This document shows, piece by piece, positions 9,672 through 19,098 of a DNA stretch of 64,000 nucleotides. Source of the stretch: Apium graveolens. Lineage: Eukaryota > Streptophyta > Magnoliopsida > Apiales > Apiaceae. How positions within the stretch are numbered: the first letter of the stretch is position 1; each line of letters opens with the position of its first letter. Location: positions 67,964,329-68,028,328 of the forward strand of contig NC_133653.1 in assembly GCF_009905375.1 (NCBI RefSeq). The letters run 5' to 3'. The notes under the pieces are model-generated. The model made no database searches. It worked only from the letters and a program-made list of their open reading frames with translations, and had not been told where the DNA came from. Position numbers and translations under genes: made by a program.

Positions 9672-12614
9672 TCATTTTCTGATCTCTCTGATATCAGGAG
9701 TTGTTCTGAGATAGTTCTTCAACAAACATTTCTCAGCATATCTGAGTTCATCAATCATTCTCCGTTTGACATCTTTAAGCTCTGCAGTATCTTCACCAGT
9801 TTGAAATATTGCAGCTCTGAGATCATTAATCTTTGCTTTTCTCAACTCCCGATCTAGTCTTATGACATAAGCTTTGTTAGACTCTAGATTGAATTCAAGC
9901 CCCTTAATACCAAGATATGTTCTGATCTGTGCAGTATTAGGCTTCATATCAACAATATCACCATTGTGATTTCTGTACTTTGGAACATATCTGCTGTCAG
10001 ACTTAACAGAATAAAGCCTTCTCTGTCTCTGAATCTGTTCTTTTAAGTAGTTTGCAGCAGTCTCTGTTATTCTGTCATCCACTTGAAGTAAGAAAAGTAC
10101 ATGCTCCAATTCTTCAAAATACTTCAATGGAATGGCATTTTGTCTTATATGATAAACCCTACCATCTGTCATGAAATACAACATAATGTATTCTTTCAAG
10201 TAGGTATGGTAAACCATCTGTACAGATTCTAGTTGATTCAATCTCTCAGGAGTTGCTCCAATACCTGGTTCACTCAAGGAAGTTGGATCATCAGTAGTGT
10301 TGTGTACTCTTCTTTCATCAGCACTTCCCAATCCAGTTTTATCTCTAGCTTCCTTTCCAGTAACTACTCTTGCTTCAAAACCACTTGTAGTAGTCTTCAA
10401 AGATTGAGTCTGTTTTGCTTTAGTGAATCCTGGTAGGAGTATTTTAGATTTATTTTCTGATATCAAGTTAATTTGAGCACTGTCAGAGGTTACTTGCTTC
10501 TTCTGAATATCAGAACTTACAATTTCTTGACTCTGAACAACTTGAGCCATGTCAGAGGTTGTTTTAAGAACTTTTCTTGAAGTCAGAGCAAGATCATCTT
10601 TTCCACCAGTAATTTCTTCTTCCTCAGGAGGTACATAAGGCTTGATAGGTTCACCAACCTTTTCTTTACCCTTGGATCTTGGATCTATCTGTGGTTGTGA
10701 TCTAGCCAAAGTTTCTTCAGTATGTATCCTTTCTTTGATCACAATGCCTTTAGGTTTTGGAAGTAACTTTTTACCAGAAGCTTCAGATTTAGATGTGACT
10801 TTCTCTGATTTAAGTCTGGCTTCTTCTTCCTTTAAACTTTCCAAGTCCATCCCTGGATTTTCTTGAAGAAATAACTGTCTTGACATTTCCTCATCAAGAT
10901 CTAGAAGTTCATCAGAACTTATCCTTTTACCAGCAGCAGAACTTACTCTTTTTCCAGTATCAGAACTTGTTCTGTGACTAGCTTGTCTTGATGTAAACCT
11001 TCTACCTTGACTATGACCACTACCCATTCCAGAGTTTCCTTGGTCATCTTTTCCATCATCCTTTCCTTGCAGTGACTTGTTGGTTTTGCATTTGGACTTA
11101 ATTACCTTCTCCCCCTTTTTGGCATCAGCAGGTAATAAAAGAGAGATAAGTAGTTCCACTGAGGTCTGGATTTCAGTAAGTTGCGATTGCTGAGAAGCTT
11201 GATTTGTCAGAATTTGATCAATCTGAGCTTGTTGCTTCTCTTGAGTTTTCTCAATATAAGCAACCCTGTCAATGGTAGGTTGGAAGAACTTTTTCTTATC
11301 AATTTTCCAAACTTGTTCCTGTTTGATAAAGTTCTCCTGAATCTTGTGTAGCTCTGCATGAGTGTTGGAATGAAGACCTTGTAGATGTTTAGTACTCAAT
11401 GCAGTGACTCTAAGCTGGGTTTTAAAATCATCAGAATGTAACATGTCATCAGCTTTAGTCAAGTGCTCAGCAAGATGTAAAGCATTTGGAACACATGAAA
11501 CTGAGTTCCATTCCTTAGTCCACTCCTGACCTGCAGGAGTTTCACTCCAAGGTACTGGTGCATCCCTGATAACAAACTCCTTTACCAGTTCAGACTTAGG
11601 AAGAGTCAGTGGAGGAGTATGTCCTGAAGGACCTGCTTCATCAGCATCTATAGTTGTAGCAGCCTCACCAGTATCTCCAACATTTGCAGCATCAGAACTT
11701 AGAGAATCAGTATCTTCTGATAAGACAACTGTGTGAGTAGCAATGGAGGCTTCAACATCCTCTAATTGCTGATCTGATACTAAGTTCTGATCAACAGCCA
11801 TATCCTGATGTTCACCTAAAATCTGATCATCAGCATCTTGATGCAGAGAAGGTGTTAGTGATAACTCAGGAGTTTGAATAGCATCAGGAACAGGTGTTGT
11901 GGAAAGATTATTTGCTGTTGGAGCTTCTAACAAAAGTATTTCAGGCACAACCAGGTTCTGAATATCAATTTCAGCACTTGTTCCTGGATCAACAAGAGAC
12001 ATAGAAGGTGAATTAGCCTTGTCAGATACAGGTTCCTGAGATGGAGTTGATGGAGAAGAAGTGACTAGAGCAAATTCCTTGTCTTGTGAGATCAGAGAGT
12101 CCTGATCCCCTTCCTTAGCTGCTTCCTCCTCATCATCTGAAAATGGCCTTTGTGCCCTCTGTTTCTTGTACTTCCTTGTTGATATGGATTCCGTGGGAGT
12201 TTCAGGAACCGTCATACGTCTAAGCCTCTTGAGAAGCCTAGAACCCCCAATTGCAGAATCCTTCTGAGAAGTTGCCTTCTCAGCTTCATTTACCACAGGT
12301 TCTGAAGAGGGAATCTGATCCTCAGAATCTGATTCATCTCTCAAAGTAATCCTCCTCTTCTTCTGAGATGTTTGAGGAACAGTCTTTGTTCTCTTTGGCT
12401 TAGAGGATGTAGGCTTCACAGTAGGTGCTGAAGAAGAAGGTTGAGCAGTCTGTGAAGTGAAGAGATAGGATTTGAGATAAGTTCTGAGGGTAGGTTGAGT
12501 AGAATGAGAGGTAGGGACTGAGGTTGATGGATTTTGGTTATGGTGAGTTGGTTGAACATTTGAGTAAACAGATTTGTAAGTAGCAGGATCAGCATTTACC
12601 AGAATCTGTTTCAC
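9672..12614 (-). CDS. Copia-1 ORF3, 980-residue protein of unknown function
   Basis: A long uninterrupted ORF between pol and the 3' LTR, the env position. The first 400 residues are Ser/Thr/Pro- and acid-rich and look disordered. A coiled coil occupies roughly residues 445-495 (EKTQEKQQAQIDQILTNQ and onward), followed by KKGEK and a basic stretch. The last 175 residues look folded (YLKEYIMLYFMTDGRVYHI and onward). No signal peptide or membrane span is visible, so I do not call it an envelope protein. The order of disordered region, coiled coil with KKGEK, and C-terminal domain is shared with ORF3 of copia E (30961-35504). The frame opens after a TAA without an ATG: 12614 is a GTG. A short in-frame ATG ORF at 12734-12640 and an acceptor-like TTAATTACAG before the frame suggest that the real start is upstream or spliced. 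Confidence 0.75.
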   Translation of the reverse strand: MKQILVNADPATYKSVYSNVQPTHHNQNPSTSVPTSHSTQPTLRTYLKSYLFTSQTAQPSSSAPTVKPTSSKPKRTKTVPQTSQKKRRITLRDESDSEDQIPSSEPVVNEAEKATSQKDSAIGGSRLLKRLRRMTVPETPTESISTRKYKKQRAQRPFSDDEEEAAKEGDQDSLISQDKEFALVTSSPSTPSQEPVSDKANSPSMSLVDPGTSAEIDIQNLVVPEILLLEAPTANNLSTTPVPDAIQTPELSLTPSLHQDADDQILGEHQDMAVDQNLVSDQQLEDVEASIATHTVVLSEDTDSLSSDAANVGDTGEAATTIDADEAGPSGHTPPLTLPKSELVKEFVIRDAPVPWSETPAGQEWTKEWNSVSCVPNALHLAEHLTKADDMLHSDDFKTQLRVTALSTKHLQGLHSNTHAELHKIQENFIKQEQVWKIDKKKFFQPTIDRVAYIEKTQEKQQAQIDQILTNQASQQSQLTEIQTSVELLISLLLPADAKKGEKVIKSKCKTNKSLQGKDDGKDDQGNSGMGSGHSQGRRFTSRQASHRTSSDTGKRVSSAAGKRISSDELLDLDEEMSRQLFLQENPGMDLESLKEEEARLKSEKVTSKSEASGKKLLPKPKGIVIKERIHTEETLARSQPQIDPRSKGKEKVGEPIKPYVPPEEEEITGGKDDLALTSRKVLKTTSDMAQVVQSQEIVSSDIQKKQVTSDSAQINLISENKSKILLPGFTKAKQTQSLKTTTSGFEARVVTGKEARDKTGLGSADERRVHNTTDDPTSLSEPGIGATPERLNQLESVQMVYHTYLKEYIMLYFMTDGRVYHIRQNAIPLKYFEELEHVLFLLQVDDRITETAANYLKEQIQRQRRLYSVKSDSRYVPKYRNHNGDIVDMKPNTAQIRTYLGIKGLEFNLESNKAYVIRLDRELRKAKINDLRAAIFQTGEDTAELKDVKRRMIDELRYAEKCLLKNYLRTTPDIREIRK

Positions 12615-13917
12615 AGACTGAGGAATCTGTAATTAATTCTACCTCGTCTCCCTAGACTTTGAAAAAGAATAACAGTCATTGGAAAAGGAATGTGCACATG
12701 TAACAAGAGTGAACTGTTCAAGGACGAGTGCCATTATGTTTTAACCATAGACTATTAATCTTCCATTTCAACATTTCGAAATTAATCCGAGACTGTTACC
12801 AAATTTTACTCATAGATAAGTCAAGTAAAGGGTTAGACTGACAAAACAGAACTTAGACCTATACCAGAACTTAACAGTCATCAGAACATAATGTCTTAAC
12901 TCGAACAAGGAATATCTATCTTAGTAAATACTCATACAAGTTCTTAGTTATGAACGTCAGAACTTAATCATCAGAACGTGTAACTAGAACTTGTCCTCAG
13001 AATTTGTGCAAAAATGACACAATGACTGTTTATCTAAAATAACATAGACCACCACAGAAATTTCATCATTCATATGGAGTGATTAGTGTGTGCATTAAGC
13101 TAAATAATAGACAAAGAGTAAAGTCTGATTCACTTCAGTACATCTTAGAAATAAGTCATAATTAAAATTTTGCTAAAGAGCTGTCATTATCCTGAAACCT
13201 ACTGATAAATGAGTTCATGCATGAGTCCACCTCAACTGTTTTTGTGCTAATTTTATGCATCTTTTGAAATTCTATTTTACAGTGGCTTCTCAGTGTAAGT
13301 GAGTCACGACTGTTTATCAGAATTTATGCTATTATCAGAGTATTTCTCCAGTAATCATAGAGTGTGAACAGTCACCAAGAAAAAATATTTTGCTTTTCTA
13401 ATGCATATTTACTTAATACCAGCTATGCACTTGGGTCGTCCCATTCACATTTTTACTCTAGATCTCAAAGGAGTACCTGATATTATTCTTTGATTCTTGT
13501 TCTTCTTCTTTTGATAAGTGAGGTTTATCAGCACTTAGTACATTCAGCAGTTTTACTAGAATCAGAACTTAAACAGATGAGTAGCATTATTCTAATTTGG
13601 GACTTAGTAGTAAGATGAATAAAGTAAACTAAACTAAGCTCAAGTATCAGAATTTGCTTGTGTCATAAGATTTCCACAGAAATAATTACTTCTTTCATGG
13701 GATCATTTGTTTATTGAAGACTAGTAGGTCAGTATCTAGCACAGTTATCCTCATAGGATTGAATAGTTACTGAAACAGACATATCACTTATCAGAGTTTA
13801 GAAACATATATCAGACAACAGTCAGTACTTAAAGACATTTATCAATTAATGCACAGAATATACAAAGAGATTAATTCTGTAAATACTGATCATAAAGTCT
13901 GATAACATAGAACAGGT
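12615..13917 (-). other. Copia-1 gap between pol and ORF3
   Basis: 1.3 kb with no substantial ORF. It contains several copies of the dispersed CAGAACTT motif (near 12847, 12865, 12958, 13563). A small - strand ORF starts at 12734 (MALVLEQFTLV), in frame with ORF3 but separated from it by two stops. This may be the leader and promoter region of ORF3; I see no clear TATA box. Confidence 0.5.
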
Positions 13918-14370
13918 TTAAGCAGATTTAGAGAAAGAACCTGAAATCATTCCAAGTTCATTTACCAATTTTGAAAAGGTAGCTTCACACAGTGGTTTTG
14001 TGAAGATATCTGCTACTTGTTGATCTGTGGGAACAAAATGCAATTCCACTGTACCTTCATCCACATGTTCCCTGATGAAATGGTACCTGATGCTGATGTG
14101 CTTTGTCATAGAGTGTTGAACTGGATTACTTGTCATAGCAATAGCACTTTGATTATCACAGTAAATAGGGATTTTGAAATATGTTAACCCATAATCCAGT
14201 AACTGATTCTTCATCCAAAGAATCTGTGCACAGCAGCTTCCTGCAGCAATATACTCTGCTTCTGCAGTTGATGTGGAAATTGACTTTTGTTTCTTGCTGT
14301 ACCAAGAAACCAACCTGCCTCCAAGAAATTGGCAGCTTCCAATTATCAAATCAGGTGTATGTGATTTTGT
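13918..14370 (-). pseudogene. Copia-1 pol, RNase H remnant after RT deletion
   Basis: Encodes the end of the copia polyprotein: SCQFLGGRLVSWYSKKQKS, then STAEAEYIAAGSCCAQILWM, then HFIREHVDEGTVELHFVPTD and ADIFTKPL, all typical of the RNase H end. It is in the same frame as the preceding protease-integrase ORF, separated from it by a TAG at 14371-14373 that replaces a Trp codon kept in copia E (RKWTKDHPF). Between ..PDLIIG and SCQFLG the entire reverse transcriptase is missing. Against copia D the gap is about 1.1-1.2 kb. No YxDD box exists anywhere in the element. Confidence 0.9.
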
Positions 14371-16074
14371 CTACTTCCTTGCAGATGGAAGATTTTCTCT
14401 AGAACTGGATGCTCCCCCATGATTCATGCTGTCTTCGGTTTCATTTTCTGATGCTCCCCCTGAAACTATGCTCTCTGAGTTGGATCCTTCAGTATTTAGA
14501 TTTTCAGTACTGTCAGTACTTGGCTTATCAGAACTTGACGAATCAGAATTTGAAGAGCCAGATGTATGTTCTGATGCTTCTTGAGATGTGATAATATCTT
14601 GAGTATGCTCCCCCTGCATTGGTGCATCTTCCTTTGACGTAGTCACCACAGTTTCAATAACATCAGAGTTTAATCCATCAGAATTTACAGTATCAGGACT
14701 TAGACTGTCAGGACTTGAGGTATCAGAATATGAATCTTCATTTTCAAATCTCAGCTGATCATGATCAATGCAATCTTCAAGTCCAGTGATCTTCTTGTCA
14801 TCAAAAGAGACATTGATAGATTCCATGACCACTTTTGTTCTCAAATTATAGACTCTGAAGGCTTTTGTAGAAAGTGGATATCCAACAAAGATTCCCTCAT
14901 CAGCTTTTAGATCAAACTTGGATAGCTGTTCAGGATGAGTCTTGAGAACAAAACACTTACATCCAAATACATGAAAGTATTTGAGATTTGGCTTCTTGTT
15001 CTTCACCATCTCATATGGTGTTTTTCCATGCTTGTTAATGAGTGTTGCATTTTGAGTAAAACAAGCAGTCTGCACAGCTTCAGCCCAGAAATAGGTTGGA
15101 AGCTTTGCTTCTTCAAGCATTGTTCGTGCAGCTTCAATGAGAGTTCTATTCTTCCTTTCAACAACTCCATTTTGCTGTGGAGTTCCAGGAGCAGAAAATT
15201 CCTGCTTTATTCCATGATTTTTGCAGAACTCTTCCATTATCAGATTCTTGAATTCAGTGCCATTATCACTCCTCAAAATTTTCACAGAATCTTTGATCAA
15301 TTTATCCAGATGTTTGACATGATCAATCAGGATAGATGCAGTTTCACTTTTTGTGTGCAAGAAATACACCCATGTGTATCTGGTGAACTCATCTACTATG
15401 ACCAACGCATATTTCTTCTTTGCAATAGACATGACATTTACTGGACCAAATAGATCAACATGAAGTAGATAATAAGGCTCAAGAATTGATGATTCAGTCT
15501 TGCTCTTGAACGAAGATTTTCTTTGTTTAGCCTTCTGACATGAGTCACAAAGACCATCAGGAACAAACACTGATTTTGGCAGTCCTCTCACAAGATCTTT
15601 CTTGATCAGTTCATTTATCTTGTTGAAGTTTAAATGAGAGAGTTTCTTGTGCCAATTCCAGCTTTCTTCAGTTGAGGCTCTACTTACTAAACAGATTGCA
15701 GAACCATCAGAACTTGTTGAAAGCTTAGCTTCATAAATGTTACCACGCCTGAATCCCTTCAGAACAATTTTTCCTTTAGATTTACTAACTATTTCACAAT
15801 GTTCTGCAAAGAAATCAACATGATAACCTCTGTCACAGATTTGACTTATACTCAGTAAGTTGTGTTTAAGTCCTGAGACCAGAGCTACATCTTTAATGAT
15901 GACATTCCCAAGATTGATATTGCCATATCCCAAAGTTTTTCCAACGTTGCCATCTCCATAAGAAACACTTGGGCCAGCTTTCTCCACAAAGTCTGATAGC
16001 AGGGCCTTATTTCCAGTCATATGTCCTGAACATCCACTGTCCAGAACTAAAATATTTTTCCTGTTGCCCTGCAA
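14371..16074 (-). CDS. Copia-1 protease-integrase polyprotein
   Basis: 567 residues. The protease active site is LDSGCS at residues 11-16. A zinc-binding pre-integrase HHCC pair follows (His142/His147, Cys176/Cys179). The integrase core has Asp207 (HVDLFGPV), Asp270 (RSDNGTEF) and Glu306 (NGVVERKNR), with the canonical 35 residues between the last two. An acidic Ser-rich linker full of the dispersed motif lies at the end. All catalytic residues are present. It ends at a TAG where the RT linker should continue. The start used here is the ATG at 16074. The frame is the same as gag, separated by a TAG and a TGA within 15 bases and a TTTTTGATTGCAG acceptor-like run, so expression could use splicing, readthrough or separate initiation. 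Confidence 0.85.
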   Translation of the reverse strand: MQGNRKNILVLDSGCSGHMTGNKALLSDFVEKAGPSVSYGDGNVGKTLGYGNINLGNVIIKDVALVSGLKHNLLSISQICDRGYHVDFFAEHCEIVSKSKGKIVLKGFRRGNIYEAKLSTSSDGSAICLVSRASTEESWNWHKKLSHLNFNKINELIKKDLVRGLPKSVFVPDGLCDSCQKAKQRKSSFKSKTESSILEPYYLLHVDLFGPVNVMSIAKKKYALVIVDEFTRYTWVYFLHTKSETASILIDHVKHLDKLIKDSVKILRSDNGTEFKNLIMEEFCKNHGIKQEFSAPGTPQQNGVVERKNRTLIEAARTMLEEAKLPTYFWAEAVQTACFTQNATLINKHGKTPYEMVKNKKPNLKYFHVFGCKCFVLKTHPEQLSKFDLKADEGIFVGYPLSTKAFRVYNLRTKVVMESINVSFDDKKITGLEDCIDHDQLRFENEDSYSDTSSPDSLSPDTVNSDGLNSDVIETVVTTSKEDAPMQGEHTQDIITSQEASEHTSGSSNSDSSSSDKPSTDSTENLNTEGSNSESIVSGGASENETEDSMNHGGASSSRENLPSARK

Positions 16075-16086
16075 TCAAAAAGACCA

Positions 16087-18423
16087 CTAATTATTAGTTT
16101 TAAGGACCCAGACTTGCTTGGATCCTTTGGCCTTTTTAGATTTGTTAACATTTGCAGCGGATTTAGCATCAGATTTTATGTTAACAGTTTTCTTATCAGA
16201 ACTTATACTACCAGACTTTGAATCAGAACTTACACTAGAAGGAACAACAGAAACTTTCTTTAAAGAAGGTTTTATTTGATAATAATCATAGTACAAACTA
16301 TGATATTCCTTACAAGTATAAATGGAATGCCATAAACTACCACAATGAAAACAAGGATTTTGTGGTTTGTATCTAACAGACTGACTCTTAACTCCTGACT
16401 TTGTAGATAAGGAGTTAATATTCTTATTCTTCCTGCAAAAAGAAGCCAGATGGTTAGAACTTCCACAGTTATGACATGCTTTCCTAGGAGCATCAGGAAC
16501 AGATTTATAGTTATTGCTTTTATTCACACCTTCCTTTCCATTCCTGTTTTTCCTAGGTGATTTTACCTTGTTTGCATTCTTAACATCTTTCAGCTTATGC
16601 TTAAGCTGCTTCTTTGTCATTAAGCCTATGTTAACTTCAGCTGTCTTTTCCTGTTTTAGTTTGTCAGAAGCTAATTCCTTTTTAACTTCTGATTTCTCAT
16701 TTTCAGATTTTTCAGTTACAAACTTAACAGGTTTTAGCTTCGGCTTTTGCTTATCAACAGGCTTTATTTCTACAGTTCCTTTTTCATTTTTATTTTCTCC
16801 ATAGCCTAAGCCCTCTTTCCAGTTTCCACTGCTTAGCAAATTTTGAGTTGTTTTGCCAGAGTTAGTCCAAGTTCTGATAATCTCTCTCTCCTTTTCTAAC
16901 TCAGTTTTTAGAGATTCATTCATTTTTAGCACTTCATCCCTAACATAAAAAGCATCATCTCTATCCTTCTGAGTTTGATGGAACATGACTAACTCTTTTT
17001 CTAAGAAATCATTTCTTTTCCTAAAAGCAAGATTTTCAGAAGTTAATCTTTCACATGTTAAAGTTTGATCTCTATAACTAACAAACATGGTTTTAAGATA
17101 TCTTCTCAACTCATTAATATCATCAGTATGAAAAGCATAAGTAGTCTGAGGTACCTTTGTTTCAGCAGCTTCAGAACTGCTCTCAGAACTTGATTTATCA
17201 GCATTTGCCATCAATGCATAGTTCTCCTCACTTTCAGAGTCTGAGATGTCTGTCCAGCTTTTCTGCTTTGTGACAAGAGCTTTGCCTTTGTCATTCTTGG
17301 TCTTCTTGCAATCAGGAGATATGTGGCCTTTCTCACCACAATTATAACATTTAACATTAGCGTAATCTCCTCTGTCAGACTTTCCTCCTCTTCCTTCAGA
17401 TCTTCTGAAATTCTTCTTATCAGAACTTATGCCTTTCCTGGAAAACTTCTTTCCCTTCCTGAACTTCCTGTATGCAATCTTTGTGATTCCTTTCACCATA
17501 AGAGCACACAACTTTATCATCTCCTCATCAGCATCAGTTTCAGGCAAGCTTTCAGAATCTGAGTCATCATCACTCTCAGAACTTGATGACTCAGTATCAG
17601 ACTTTATGATAAGAGCTTTACCCTTGTCTTTCTTTGAGGAAGGTGGTTTGGGGGATTCCTCTTCAGCCTTGAGAGCAACTGTCCTTGACTTTCCTCCTTT
17701 CCTCTTGCTTCTTTGTTCCATCTCAAGTTCATGAGTTTTGAGCATTCCATTGATTTCATCAAGAGTTGTTTCATCAAGATTGTAGTTGTCTCTTATTGTT
17801 GTTGCCTTCAAATCCCAACATTCAGGAAGAGCTAACAGGAATTTAAGGTTTGTATCTTCAAGATCATACTCCTTATTTACTAATGACAAGTCATTCAAGA
17901 GTTTGACAAATCTATCATATACATCAGTCAATGACTCATTAGTCCTAGAGTCAAAGTGTTCATACTCTTGAGTGAGTATTGTCTTCCTGTTCTTCTTAAC
18001 TATTTCAGTTCCTTGACACCTTGTCTCCAGTGCATCCCATATCTCCTTAGCAGTCTTGCAGTTGATTACCCTGTTTGACATTACATTATCAATGGCACTA
18101 TGCAATAAGTGTCGTACCTTGGCATCCTTAGCAATAGATGCTATATCTTCAGCAGTGTAATCACTCTTTTCCTTTGGTACGGTCATTGCTGCTTCACCTG
18201 CAACTACAACAGCGAGCTTGGTAGGTTTGTGAGGCCCTTCCTTGATTCTATCAAGGTATTCTGGATCTGTTGCTTCCAGAAACATGGTCATCCTTACCTT
18301 CCATATGGGATATTCAGATGGTCTCAATATGGGAACTCTGATAGTCTCATATCGACTCTGAGTTGATGTCTTTAATGATTCCTCAGTTTTGGTAGGCTTA
18401 GTTGGAGTTTCTGTGTCAGACAT
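16087..18423 (-). CDS. gag: Copia-1 Gag, 778 residues, intact
   Basis: Capsid/nucleocapsid polyprotein. I start it at the ATG at 18423 (MSDTETPTKPT); the frame is open further up only through the primer-binding site. The N-terminal capsid-like part holds the copia pattern YPIWKVRMTMFLEA and later WDAL..RCQGT, EYEHFDS, SLTDVYDRF and LPECWDLKAT. A CCHC zinc knuckle (CYNCGEKGHISPDC) lies near residue 360, and two more knuckle-like units (CHNCGSSNHLASFC, CFHCGSLWHSIYTC) near the C-terminus, separated by a long Lys/Glu-rich helical region. There are no internal stops. The large size and multiple knuckles fit Sirevirus Gag. It could package its own RNA and perhaps that of relatives. Confidence 0.9.
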   Translation of the reverse strand: MSDTETPTKPTKTEESLKTSTQSRYETIRVPILRPSEYPIWKVRMTMFLEATDPEYLDRIKEGPHKPTKLAVVVAGEAAMTVPKEKSDYTAEDIASIAKDAKVRHLLHSAIDNVMSNRVINCKTAKEIWDALETRCQGTEIVKKNRKTILTQEYEHFDSRTNESLTDVYDRFVKLLNDLSLVNKEYDLEDTNLKFLLALPECWDLKATTIRDNYNLDETTLDEINGMLKTHELEMEQRSKRKGGKSRTVALKAEEESPKPPSSKKDKGKALIIKSDTESSSSESDDDSDSESLPETDADEEMIKLCALMVKGITKIAYRKFRKGKKFSRKGISSDKKNFRRSEGRGGKSDRGDYANVKCYNCGEKGHISPDCKKTKNDKGKALVTKQKSWTDISDSESEENYALMANADKSSSESSSEAAETKVPQTTYAFHTDDINELRRYLKTMFVSYRDQTLTCERLTSENLAFRKRNDFLEKELVMFHQTQKDRDDAFYVRDEVLKMNESLKTELEKEREIIRTWTNSGKTTQNLLSSGNWKEGLGYGENKNEKGTVEIKPVDKQKPKLKPVKFVTEKSENEKSEVKKELASDKLKQEKTAEVNIGLMTKKQLKHKLKDVKNANKVKSPRKNRNGKEGVNKSNNYKSVPDAPRKACHNCGSSNHLASFCRKNKNINSLSTKSGVKSQSVRYKPQNPCFHCGSLWHSIYTCKEYHSLYYDYYQIKPSLKKVSVVPSSVSSDSKSGSISSDKKTVNIKSDAKSAANVNKSKKAKGSKQVWVLKTNN

Positions 18424-18463
18424 GATTGTGTTTGGATCTTTAACTGTATGTGTGTTAACAGAA

Positions 18464-18476
18464 GGCTCTGATACCA
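18464..18476 (-). other. Primer-binding site of copia-1
   Basis: On the - strand TGGTATCAGAGCC, two bases inside the 5' LTR border; matches initiator-Met tRNA. Confidence 0.95.
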
Positions 18477-18478
18477 CT

Positions 18479-19091
18479 TGTTAGGTCACACTTTCACTGT
18501 AGATGGGGTGAATACAGTGTTTATTACAATCAAATCAAACTTCAAGAACTTATGTAACAGAAAACAAACTTTATTGAAACAATAAACTCTGTTACAATCT
18601 GGAACTGTTATCTCTCAGTGATGAACAAAATATCACGAGAGCTGCTAGGGTTATATTAAATAATATTCTCGATAATGATAACACTTATAGTGTAAACCCT
18701 ATGTCTGTGTTTATATACTACACAGTTATAAGATAATCGCTAATTGATATGGAATATAATTCTGCTTCCTAAAATATATCAATCAGATATCTTCTATTCC
18801 AAGTATTCCATTCTTCACGGAATTCCTTCTTCATGCATATCTCTTCTTATGTTTATCTTGATCTTCTTAACTTTAATCAGCTACTGTCCTTATCTGATCG
18901 TCCTTCAGCACTTAAGTTCTGATATCTATCTCCTGATGCTTATCTCCTGATAACATAAGTACTGATATCCCTTAAGTTCTGTCGTCCAGTATAAGTACTG
19001 ATCAGTTAAGTACTGATTTGTTCTGTTCAAATAAGATCTGAAATCTAAACATAAAACATATTAGCCATGACATTATCAAATATATCTAACA
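18479..19091 (-). repeat. 5' LTR of copia-1
   Basis: 613 bp, same borders as the 3' copy, about four mismatches to it by eye. Carries the AAGTTCTGAT motif cluster at about 18908-19025. Confidence 0.95.
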
Positions 19092-19098
19092 CAAGATT

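Larger units (their letters stand above)
8852..19091 (-). mobile_element. Copia-1: complete but RT-less Ty1/copia element
   Basis: A 10.24-kb element on the - strand: 5' LTR 18479-19091, primer-binding site 18464-18476, gag, a pol gene lacking reverse transcriptase, ORF3, polypurine tract 9465-9478, 3' LTR 8852-9464. The two 613-bp LTRs differ at about four positions by eye, so insertion was recent. It lies between the leader and gag start codon of gypsy B. Lineage is probably Sirevirus (SIRE/Maximus-like), judged from the large gag with several zinc knuckles and the third ORF; this is inference. Because pol has no RT, it would need a helper element to move, although gag and ORF3 are open throughout. 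Confidence 0.95.
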
